Origin: Rhynchopus sp. YZ270_cl-10
Lineage: Eukaryota > Euglenozoa > Diplonemea > Diplonemida > Diplonemidae
Assembly (NCBI GenBank): GCA_964035575.1
Contig: OZ037868.1
Location: 434,001 to 498,000, forward strand
Direction of reading: 5' to 3'
Length of the DNA stretch: 64,000 nt
The position numbers and the translations under genes were made by a program. Shown here in pieces: positions 44,531 through 53,398 of this stretch (positions are counted from its first letter, which is position 1; each line of letters opens with the position of its first letter). A model generated the notes under the pieces. The model was not told the DNA's origin. It ran no database searches and was given only the letters and a program-made list of their open reading frames with translations.

Positions 44531-45832
44531 TCAGCATGCTGGAGTCATGTGAGTGTTCTCGACATCGTTGACGGCGTAGTTCTTCTGCTGCACGTAGTCG
44601 TCCTGCATCATCTTTACAGAAGACTTCTTTGTCATCATCCACACAGCAACAGCAATAAAAATCAGCACCATTGCGATGCCAGTTCCAATCAGGATCCAAG
44701 CGTAGAGAGGAAGCCCGCTGCTGCCCTTAGGCGCAAGGCCAGCGTTGGGGAGGGCGACCTGGATCGCGTCGTTCACGCACTTCATACCACCGTGTGCCGC
44801 ACAGTTGATCATGTCGAAGCATGCTTCGTCGAAATCACCCGCGCACGCGTTCGGGTCAGAGTTCACGCATTTCACCACGTTGTCCTGGCAAGAGCTCAGG
44901 TCTGACTTCAGTGCCTCAATGTGCTCCCCCTGGAACACCGCGCACATCAGCGCCTTCTGCACTGCGCACTCCTTGTCAATCATGCCGTCGTCCCCCGGGC
45001 AGAGCCCAATGTAGGACTGTGTGCAGTCGACAGTCTGCTTCACCGACGATGGGAAGAAGCGTGTGGGGATGAGGTCGTACCCGGCACACTCGTTCACGAC
45101 GTCACCAATGCACGTTGCCTGCATAATGCACTGGTCGGGTGTGTTGGACGAGTCCAGTTGGCAATCCTTAGAGGTTATGCAGGCTCCGATCTTATCGTTC
45201 ATGCACTGGGTGTTGGGAACGTTGAGGAACATCTTGATCTGACCCTTTGTGTAGTCCTTGAGCAGGCCAGAGCTGATTCCACAATCGAAGAAGTTGCTAA
45301 CCTGGCAAATTCGGGCCTGGTTGCTGGAGTCGCCGTTGCAGTTCTTAGAGTCCATGCAGTCGTTGAAGGGCTCGAAGTCGTACCCCAGCATCTGCTCACT
45401 GGTCTTCATGTCAGCAAGCGGGAAGATGTCGGCCTTCAGGCAGGTGTTCACAGCAGTCGCACCACACGTGAACTGGTCCATGCACTCGAACGTTCCGTCG
45501 CACCTGACACCTACGTCACAGTCGAGCATCTCGTTCAGAAGGCAATCAAACGCGTCACGCGTCTTGTCAGGGGACGACAGTGCAGGAAGGTTGAAAAAGG
45601 CAATGTCCCCCATGGCTGTGTACTCCTGAACGCAGGAGAGGCCTGTGGCGATCAGCTGGCCTGCCTTCCTCTGACAGTTGGCTGCCAAGGGACTGTCCCC
45701 ACAGTTGAAGTCTCCCGTGTTCTCGTCAAATCCTGCCGCCTCCAGCGCCTTCTGAGCGCATTTTGTCAGATCCTCGAAGTCATACGCCTGAACGGCCACG
45801 ACACACAGCGGGAGCATCAGGGCACGCATCAT
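44531..45832 (-). CDS. Cys-rich type I membrane protein A (433 aa), unrecognised family
   Basis: Signal peptide MMRALMLPLCVVAVQA; an ectodomain of about 360 residues with some 30 Cys, many in short Cx4-10C spacings; Pro-Asn-Ala-Gly linker; transmembrane helix about 376-400; 33-residue cytosolic tail ending NTHMTPAC. Opening residues YDFEDLTKCAQKALEAAGF and the block LSSPDK are shared by all four paralogues in the window. I do not recognise the family; role as a surface receptor, adhesin or coat protein is guesswork. Start chosen at the tandem ATGATG because a signal peptide follows and the A/C-rich leader just upstream is conserved in the paralogues; the open frame continues to 46108 without support. 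Stop is TGA. Confidence 0.8.
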   Translation of the reverse strand: MMRALMLPLCVVAVQAYDFEDLTKCAQKALEAAGFDENTGDFNCGDSPLAANCQRKAGQLIATGLSCVQEYTAMGDIAFFNLPALSSPDKTRDAFDCLLNEMLDCDVGVRCDGTFECMDQFTCGATAVNTCLKADIFPLADMKTSEQMLGYDFEPFNDCMDSKNCNGDSSNQARICQVSNFFDCGISSGLLKDYTKGQIKMFLNVPNTQCMNDKIGACITSKDCQLDSSNTPDQCIMQATCIGDVVNECAGYDLIPTRFFPSSVKQTVDCTQSYIGLCPGDDGMIDKECAVQKALMCAVFQGEHIEALKSDLSSCQDNVVKCVNSDPNACAGDFDEACFDMINCAAHGGMKCVNDAIQVALPNAGLAPKGSSGLPLYAWILIGTGIAMVLIFIAVAVWMMTKKSSVKMMQDDYVQQKNYAVNDVENTHMTPAC

Positions 45833-46753
45833 TGTTGTGGTGTTGTTCTGTTGGTATTGTGGGTGGAAAAAAACAGTTCTGACAAAGCGCGTTGCGTATC
45901 CTGAGATGTGGAAAGTATTAGTTTTGCAAAATTTTTTCTGACATTTCGTTTTTTCTTTGGGAATCTGTCGGTTTGGTGTGGCCTTCCAGATACACTCAAC
46001 ATAGATCAAAAAATACTCGTCAAATGATTCAACAAGACAAATCCTGACGCTGTGAAACTTTTGGTATTTGGATAGCACAGAGCCAGTGTGGATCTCTTTT
46101 GTGCACAACTAACATATTTTCAACAAAAAAAAAAAAAGAGAAGTTGAAAGTGCAAAACGCCTCACCGTTCATCGGCGGACGCAGGGCACTATAAGAAAGG
46201 GAATGGATAATCATTTGTGTCTTTCCCCCTCCTTCACTTCACTTCGCGATCTTATTTTTTTCCTTCCCCCCCTCAATCGATCACAGAATATGGGAGAAAC
46301 GAGGCAAAATATGCGCTGACAAGACATTGGGGGCTCAAAATAAAATAAAATGAAATAAAAGGCAGCAAGGGATAAGATATTTCAGTATTAAGTAAACTGC
46401 GAAGCAATATAAAAATTCCAAAAAAAAAACAAAAACAAAAACAAAGAGGGAATATGGGGAACAGCATGGTTCTCAATCAGATTTTATGACCTCCATGCAT
46501 CTGTGTGGTTTCCTACAGGAAACGGCAGTTGTAGGAAAAACGGGGAAGATATTAGCGCAACAGAGTTGAAATACGCAGCCAGAACACAGTGGAACAACTC
46601 TGTGTATTACAGTAATGGGAGAAAAAAGCATTTTATGGTAGATTAAAGGGGGTGGGGTGGAGGGCGTGCAAAAATATATAACCTCACGCGGTTGCAGGTT
46701 CGGGCCCTGGTTCGGCCGCACTGTTGCCACATCGGGGGCATTTGTCGCCATGT
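45833..46753. other. Spacer between Cys-rich genes A and B
   Basis: Starts (minus strand) with the conserved A/C-rich leader of gene A. Family iii structured repeat at 46141-46191. Otherwise A-rich runs; no gene recognised. Confidence 0.55.
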
Positions 46754-48040
46754 TCACAGTTGGTTCATCATGTCCATGTTCATGTTGACTGCAGCGTTCT
46801 TCTCCTGCACGTAGTTGTCCTGCATCATCAGCGTCTTGGCAGAAGACTTCTTTGTCATCATCCACACAGCGACAGCAATAAAAATCAGCACCATTGCACC
46901 GCCAGTTCCAATCAGGATCCAAAGGTAGAGAGGAAGCCCGCTGCTGCCCTCGGGGGCAAGGCCAGCGTTAGGGAGGGCGACCACAATCGCTTGGTTCACG
47001 CACTTCATACCACCGTGTGCCACACAGTTGATCAGGTCGAAGCATGCTTCGTCGAAATCACCGGAGCAAGCGTTCGGGTCAGAGTTCACGCACTTCACCA
47101 CGTTGTCCTCGCAAGTGCTCAGCTCAGACTTCAGCGCCTCAATGTGCTCCCCCTGAACTGAACACATCAGCGATTTCTGCACTGCGCAGTCCTTGTCGAT
47201 GGTTCCGTCGCGCTGCCCGCAGAGCGCCATGTAGGACTGTGTGCAGTCGGCAGTCTGCTTCACCGACGATGGGATGAAGCGTGTGGGGATGAGGTCGTAC
47301 CCGGCACACTCGTTGATGCCCTCACCCATACACTTCACCTGCAGAGCACACTTGTCGGGTGTGTCACCAGCTTCCAGCTTGCATTCCACAGGCTTCTGGC
47401 AGGCTGTGATCTTCTTGCCCATGCACTGGTAGTTGGGAACGTTGAGGAACATCTTGACTTGACCGTTTGTGAAGTCCTTGAGCAGGCCAGAGCTGATTCC
47501 ACAATCGAAGAAGTTGCTAACTTCGCTCATTTCATCGCTGGCGGACCCGCCGCTCTTGTCCATGCAGCTGTTGAAGGGCTCGTAGTTGTACCCCAGCATC
47601 TGCTCACTGGTCTTCATGTCAGCAATCGGGAAGACATCGGCCTTCAGACAGGTGTTCACAGCAGTCGCGGCACACCTAAACTCGTCAACACACTTAAATG
47701 TGTCGTCGCACACTACACCAACGTCACAGTCGAGCATCTTGTTCAGAAGGCACTCATACGCGTCACGCGACTTGTCAGGGGACGACAGTGCAGGAAGGTT
47801 GAAAAAGGCAATGTCCCCCATGGCTGTGTACTCCTGCAGGCAAGAGAGGCCTGAGGCAACCATTTGCCCTGTCTTCCTCTGACAGTTGGCTGCCAAGGGA
47901 CTGTCCCCACAGTTGAAGTCTCCCGTGTACTCGTCAAATCCTGCCGCCTCCATTGCCTTCTGAGCGCATTTTGTCAGATCCTCGAAGTCATACGCCTGAA
48001 CGGCCACGACACACAGCGGGAGCATCAGGGCACGCATCAT
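46754..48040 (-). CDS. Cys-rich type I membrane protein B (428 aa), paralogue
   Basis: Same family as gene A: identical signal peptide and opening, Cys pattern mostly kept, transmembrane helix LYLWILIGTGGAMVLIFIAV near residue 370, but a different tail end (NMNMDMMNQL rather than NTHMTPAC). The middle ectodomain (residues about 150-190, SGGSASDEMSEVSNF) and CIGD/MGEG region differ from A and match C/D in places (MGKKITACQKPVECKLEAGD), so the genes look like mosaics. Leader upstream of the start is conserved with A, C and D. Confidence 0.8.
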   Translation of the reverse strand: MMRALMLPLCVVAVQAYDFEDLTKCAQKAMEAAGFDEYTGDFNCGDSPLAANCQRKTGQMVASGLSCLQEYTAMGDIAFFNLPALSSPDKSRDAYECLLNKMLDCDVGVVCDDTFKCVDEFRCAATAVNTCLKADVFPIADMKTSEQMLGYNYEPFNSCMDKSGGSASDEMSEVSNFFDCGISSGLLKDFTNGQVKMFLNVPNYQCMGKKITACQKPVECKLEAGDTPDKCALQVKCMGEGINECAGYDLIPTRFIPSSVKQTADCTQSYMALCGQRDGTIDKDCAVQKSLMCSVQGEHIEALKSELSTCEDNVVKCVNSDPNACSGDFDEACFDLINCVAHGGMKCVNQAIVVALPNAGLAPEGSSGLPLYLWILIGTGGAMVLIFIAVAVWMMTKKSSAKTLMMQDNYVQEKNAAVNMNMDMMNQL

Positions 48041-49349
48041 TGTTGTGTTGTTGTTCTGTTGGTGTTGTGGGTGGTGAAAAGGAGTGCAGGGAGGTGGGGT
48101 GAGACGGGAGTAATGGTACGGACTGTGGAGACACCTTCAAAAAAAAATTCGAGATCTCACTTCATATGTACAATATGCAGACACCTGTGCGCACAGGCAT
48201 AGGAACTCTACGTCGGCATGCATTGTCATTGATTGGACGTTCACAAGTAAGAGGGGCACGATCGTTTTTGTTGTATTTTTTTTTTTTTTTTTGAAAATTT
48301 TGACAACGTGTACCCGCGAACGGGCAATCCACGTTGGTTTTTTTTTTTTTTGTTTTGAAACCCCGTTGGAAAAAAAAGTGCAGACACCCCCGAAGATGTG
48401 CTCCACTATATTTTCCGCTTGAATTCTTCCATGATGATAAAGACGTGACCCCGCTTGCTGTGAACCACAACAACCGAAGTATGAGCAAAAGGCGTGGGGA
48501 GCAGGGGAGCAGGGGAGGGGGAAGTGGATTAGAGCAGGGAGTGTACGGTACGACAACGACATTTTGATGTCAATGTCTCCCTCAAAGCCACAGTCATCAA
48601 CGCAAGACTAGCACCAAACAATAAACAGGGGTCTTGCTGCTTGCACACCACGGCTACTTCCTCTTTCTTCTAGAATCCATAAAACCCACTTTGGTGTGAA
48701 GACAGAACAGGCCAAGGTGTGCCACACAGTAACTACCACTGCATACCGTTCAAAAAAAATCAAATCGCGTGTGCAATAAAAGAGTACCTCATGTGGTACA
48801 CATGCTTCTCTTCACATGCATTCCTATCTTGGGGAGACTGCAGTTTCGAAACGACACAGAGAGGTGGAGAGGTGGAAATAGAAAAATGAAATAAAATAAA
48901 AACCAAAGCTCTCAGTTGGAAGCTGAAAGCTAATAAAAAATAAAAACAATAAAAAAGCGGGGTGGGAGCGTGCGGGGGGATTCGTGGGTGTGTTGCGAGG
49001 GGGTTAGGCTTGATATTTCTCTTCCGTGGCCAGTCTGAATCATCTGGTTGTACGAGGCGTCTCAGGGCGGGTCTTCAGTTGTGGTTTTCTTTCTGTTCGA
49101 TTTTTTTTTAGAACTGCACCCAATTTTCGCCCAACATGCAAACAGATCGTTCTGGTGTGCTGGCCACCTACACCAAACCAAGGCAACCCCCCCCTTCAAA
49201 AAGAAACACACACACACTAAAAAAGCCTCCATGCATTTGTTATTCTCTCGGCTCTCTTCAGTGGACATGGCATGTAAACTGTCTATTATTTTGCGCGTCT
49301 AACAGACCAATTTTCAGCCGTTTCTTTGCGCACTCAGACAACAAACCTT
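48041..49349. other. Spacer 5' of Cys-rich gene B
   Basis: Partial family ii repeat at 48370-48411. Poly-T/poly-A runs at 48273-48292 and 48339-48351. Several short frames, none protein-like. No gene recognised. Confidence 0.5.
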
Positions 49350-50414
49350 TATATATGGCAGCGTCCGCGAAAGACCCCCCCCTAAAGCTAACATCCATGC
49401 TTATTGGTATTTCACTAATTAGAATTTTGGTATTTTATAAGATTTTTTTTTAAAATGAACTCAGAGTTAAGTTTCTGAGTTCATTTAAAAAAAAATCGGT
49501 GAAAAATTCCGAGTAGGTATTAATTTAAATAGGAAAAGCTATGTCAACAGCTATGTGTCCCCTTATTTTACCTGTGAATACTAAGGATATAGGAAGGAAT
49601 TCACTAATATCTGTCTCTAAACCCATTATCAAAAAGGGGGGGGAGGAAAGGGGGGTGGAGGCTTGTCGCCCCCTCCGAACACTCTAAATAGAGTGCGAAA
49701 GAGCTTCACGACGACGAGGTCGTCTGCGGCGATGTCGACTTTCTCGCAGAAACCCCCCTTTTTTGAGTGACCCTATTGACCTCTGTGATGAGTCTCTCCA
49801 AGAGTTACAGACAATTGTCCTCCTGTTCCTCCTGTTCCTCCTCCGTCTCGCTCTCATTGTCCTCCTGGGGTGCCGGTGATGCAACTACAGGAGTAGTAAA
49901 CGGCGGACACCCCTTTTCTCCTGGTGGTTCTCTTCTGCATATGGAGAGACATATGCTTCGAGCTCCACACCTCGCGCATCCAGCTCCTCGCGTCCCACCC
50001 TTTGCCCCCCTGCCAGTGAACCCCTGCATACACCTGCAGCTCGGCGAAGTTTTTTAGGCCTCGGAAAGGCCGGGTTTTCAGCTCCTGAGCGAATGCTTTG
50101 GCTGCTGATTCCATTTCCCCCTGTTGTGTTGTTCTGTGGGTGGTTATATGGGTGTTTGTGAGGATTTCCTTGTATATCCTTAGTATTTACAGGTAAAATA
50201 AGGGGACACATAGCTGTTGACATAGCTTTTCCTATCTAAATTAATACCTACTCGGAATTTTTCACCGATTTTTTTTTTAATGAACTCAGAAACTTAACTC
50301 TGAGTTCATTTAAAAAAAAAATCTTATAAAATACCAAAATTTTAATTAGTGAAATACCAATAAGCATGGATGTTAGCTTTAGGGGGGGGTCTTTCGCGGA
50401 CGCTCCCATATATA
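49350..50414. mobile_element. 1.06-kb element with about 245-bp inverted repeats
   Basis: Arms 49350-49597 and 50170-50414 are near-identical inverted copies beginning ATATATGGSAGCGTCCGCG. Each arm itself contains a 10-bp palindrome (TGAACTCAGA...TCTGAGTTCA; 49457-49483 and 50280-50306). The 570-bp core carries a minus-strand ORF (49854-50114) and an acidic frame downstream. Flanks are T/A-rich so no TSD can be fixed. Superfamily unknown. Confidence 0.8.
49854..50114 (-). CDS. Small ORF in the core of the long-TIR element (86 aa)
   Basis: Reads MESAAKAFAQELKTRPFRGL then KNFAELQVYAGVHWQGGKGW, then basic residues. A different frame just downstream encodes an acidic, gene-end-like string (APQEDNESETEEEQEEQEDN, 49810-49880), so the gene may continue through an intron or a frame change. 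The leader before the ATG (CACCCACAGAACAACACAAC) resembles the leader of the Cys-rich genes. No family recognised; it could be a captured host exon. Confidence 0.4.
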   Translation of the reverse strand: MESAAKAFAQELKTRPFRGLKNFAELQVYAGVHWQGGKGWDARSWMREVWSSKHMSLHMQKRTTRRKGVSAVYYSCSCITGTPGGQ

Positions 50415-51002
50415 TTTTTTTTTGACCACGCACTGAAGCCGGAATACAAAAAGTAGCAATGACAACATGCAATGCTTGAGGAGAGAAAGGGAAAACGTGG
50501 GGGGAACAAATGTGATGCTCTTTTTTCTTCATGAAAAAAGTGAAAAAAAAAAAAAAAAAGGTGTCTTTTTTGTTTTTGAAAACTTGGTTGTATTAGTGTA
50601 GACACCCGAGGAACTCCACTATGCTTTTTTTTTGCTAATGGTGGTGTGCGGAAAACGAAACAATTACAAACCAGAGCAGACGAGATGATGAATGCTTGCT
50701 GGATGTGTGTACGGATGCCGCATCGACCAAAGGTTTTTCCTTCCAAGGTGGGACCCTGAAAAGCTGGATATTATGTGAATGGGATCATGGCCGTGCAGCA
50801 CACGATATCACCAAAATTGAAAAGAAAAATTGATATGAGCGTTTTTGTCTCTGGTGTGATCAAAAAAAAAAAAAAAAACATGGGTGATTTAGAACCTCTG
50901 ATACTATCAACGGATCTGTTTGCACCCTCATCACATTCAGAGCAGCCGAAAAACTGGCCGAACGCTAGAAAATTAGTGAAAAAACAAAAAACAAAAATAG
51001 AA
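50415..51002. other. Spacer between two TIR elements
   Basis: Family ii repeat at 50577-50622. No gene recognised. Confidence 0.5.
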
Positions 51003-53235
51003 GAGAAAAGTTCGATTTCGGCCTCGAAAATACCCGTGACACCGATTTGTCACGGTACTTTGTCACGGAATTTTTTTGAAAGATTCGATTTCGTGACAAA
51101 AAAAGTTCGATTTCGTGACAAGCCGATTTTTTCATTGACACACAAAATTCAATTTAGTGACAAATGACTTTTTTCATTGACAAAAAAAAAAATTCGATTT
51201 CGTGACAAATCCATTTTTTCATTGACAAAAAAATGTCATTGAAAAAAATGGATTTTGTCAAGGAAAAAGTCGTGACAGCCAACCCGCCAGTCACTGAAAA
51301 GTGACCAGACAGCCACTTGACAAACACAAAAGAGGCCATTCTTGAGCTGTCTAGAAACCGAAGGGCAGAGACTGAAGACACAAGGTATGATAACTTTATG
51401 ATTATGCAAGACTTAGTATATCGCGAACACGGTCAGGCTTGCACGCCTCTGGCCAGAGGCCAGCCCCACTAAATGATGTGCAGCAGACACTCATTGCAGA
51501 TTTCATTTTTATTCGGTAAAAAATTAATGGGTGCGCAAGTTTCTATACCTAATACCCCAACCCTCACCCATACATTCCATTACACACACCAAAACAGATC
51601 GAATCCACCAGCGCATGCGACGGAAGCAGATTCAGATTGTGGTTTGATAAGCAGAGTTCGGTTATTATGGTGGTGGAAAGGGGGGTGGGAACACTTTGTC
51701 AGTCACTGCTATAGCCATTAACCAGGGAGCATAGCTAGTGCAAGAAATTCGACTTTGGAAACCTTCTGGAAAGTCTGTCCTCTGCTTCCGGAGGACTAGA
51801 CACAAGAAAATATTGTTTGTTCCCCCAGAAAACCAGTGCACAATTCACACTCCTTGTGGGTGGTCTTGTTGCCTTTTCGTCATAGTAATTTTGGCCCAGG
51901 CATGCTCTCGAAGCATGACAATTTAGTGTGTATGGGGCAGGGTGTTGTTTTGTTCTGAATTCTCTTTGTTATAACATCTAAGTCAATCGCGGGTGGTGGT
52001 TTGTGTAGCGTGAGGCACTCTTTTTAGCAAACTTCCTGCGGCTGCTAAAGTGTTATTTCTTCGGATTTAACAACGTACAGCGTAACATAGTGGTTTAGCC
52101 TGGTCGACACAACCTTTGATAGATACGGGATAACCAACCCCCTTCGACCCCTTGTGGGTTCACTGAACAAGCCCTAGTGGTAGTTAAACGCGATTGACAT
52201 TTACATTCCTAGAGATGAAAGAACAAGATAACACTTCTGTACCCGCGCATCAAAATTGTGGAAAACTTTGCACCCCAAACACCCTCAACAACGCCCGCCA
52301 AAAGGCGCCCCTTGTTTCTGGGAGTTGGTTCTCATGTTTGATACACTGCACAGCAGGCATTCCTCTGAGTCCAACGCATGTTTGGCCTGTCTGCGGCGTT
52401 GTACTTAAGGTGCACGAAGACAGGGTCTGGTGGTAAATTTTGCGTAGTACTGCGACGTGGTACTACGTGGGTCTGGGAACCTGGTACCTGGGTACAGGAT
52501 ATTTGTTGTAAAGACATCTTCCACCATGCATTGAGGAGGGTAAGACAGTGTTCGCAGTTTCTACCTGATAGCATTACACATTTAACTTCTCCACGGGGGT
52601 CTTGGGCCGTTCATTCGGTTATACCTTGACTACCGGAAGATATTCTTGAGGCCTTTTTAGTCTCTAGAATATCCGGTCTTCCCGAACGGAGGCACACTTT
52701 GTGTGTTACTACGACCTGGCAACTTCCAGCAGTAGGTTAAGTAATCTTTCTTGTAAATTGTTGGATCATTATCTCCTCAGTGCATGAATGCCCCACGTGA
52801 CTGGACACTTTTGTGTTTGTCATGTGGAGCTGTGGTTGCTCTTTCACGACTTTTATCCTTGTATCCAGTGTACCCAGTACCCAGTGCCCTGTCACGACTT
52901 TTTCCGTGACAAAAAATTTGGTTTCCTTGACAAAATCCATTTCTGTCACGACTTTTTCCGTGACAAAAAGTTCGGTTTCCTTGACAAAATCCATTTTTTC
53001 ATTGACATTTTTTTGTCACTGAATTTTTGGATTTGTCACGAAATCGAATTTTTTTTGTCAATGAAAAAATCGGTTTGTCACGAAATCGAATTTTGTGTGT
53101 CAATGAAAAAATCGGTTTGTCACGAAATCGATTTTTTTTTGTCACGAAATCGAATCTTTCAAAAAAATTCCGTGACAAAATTCCGTGACAAATCGGTGTC
53201 ACGGTAATTTTTGAGGCCGAAATCGAACTTTTCTC
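51003..53235. mobile_element. 2.23-kb Mutator-like element with long TIRs and 9-bp TSD
   Basis: Flanked by AAAATAGAA at 50994-51002 and 53236-53244. TIRs begin GAGAAAAGTTCGATTTCGG and extend about 290 bp (51003-51290; 52890-53235), made of internal direct and inverted copies of TTCGATTTCGTGACAAA and TTTTTTCATTGACA words; the right arm has an extra duplication (TCACGACTTTTTCCGTGAC). The 1.6-kb core shows no transposase frame. Long repetitive TIRs with a 9-bp TSD fit Mutator-like elements; the superfamily call is inference. Confidence 0.85.
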
Positions 53236-53398
53236 AAAATAGAATAAAATAAAATGGAAATGGAAACAAAAAATCGAAACGCGAAAATAAGATCGTTTCT
53301 ATGTGTTGTGATATTCCAGACACGGTGCAGCACAACGCAATACATTTTTTTGGTGATGTGCTGGCTTTGTGCTAGTGGAGTTTCCTGTAGCAAAGAGA

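Noticed and set aside
45833-46108. N-terminal extension of Cys-rich protein A (and of the transglutaminase to 55906)
   Set aside because: Open by chance; the extension lacks protein-like composition and would bury the signal peptide.
49885-50223. 112-codon minus-strand ORF overlapping the core ORF of the long-TIR element
   Set aside because: Starts inside the inverted repeat and reads as low-complexity; the MESAAK frame is more protein-like.
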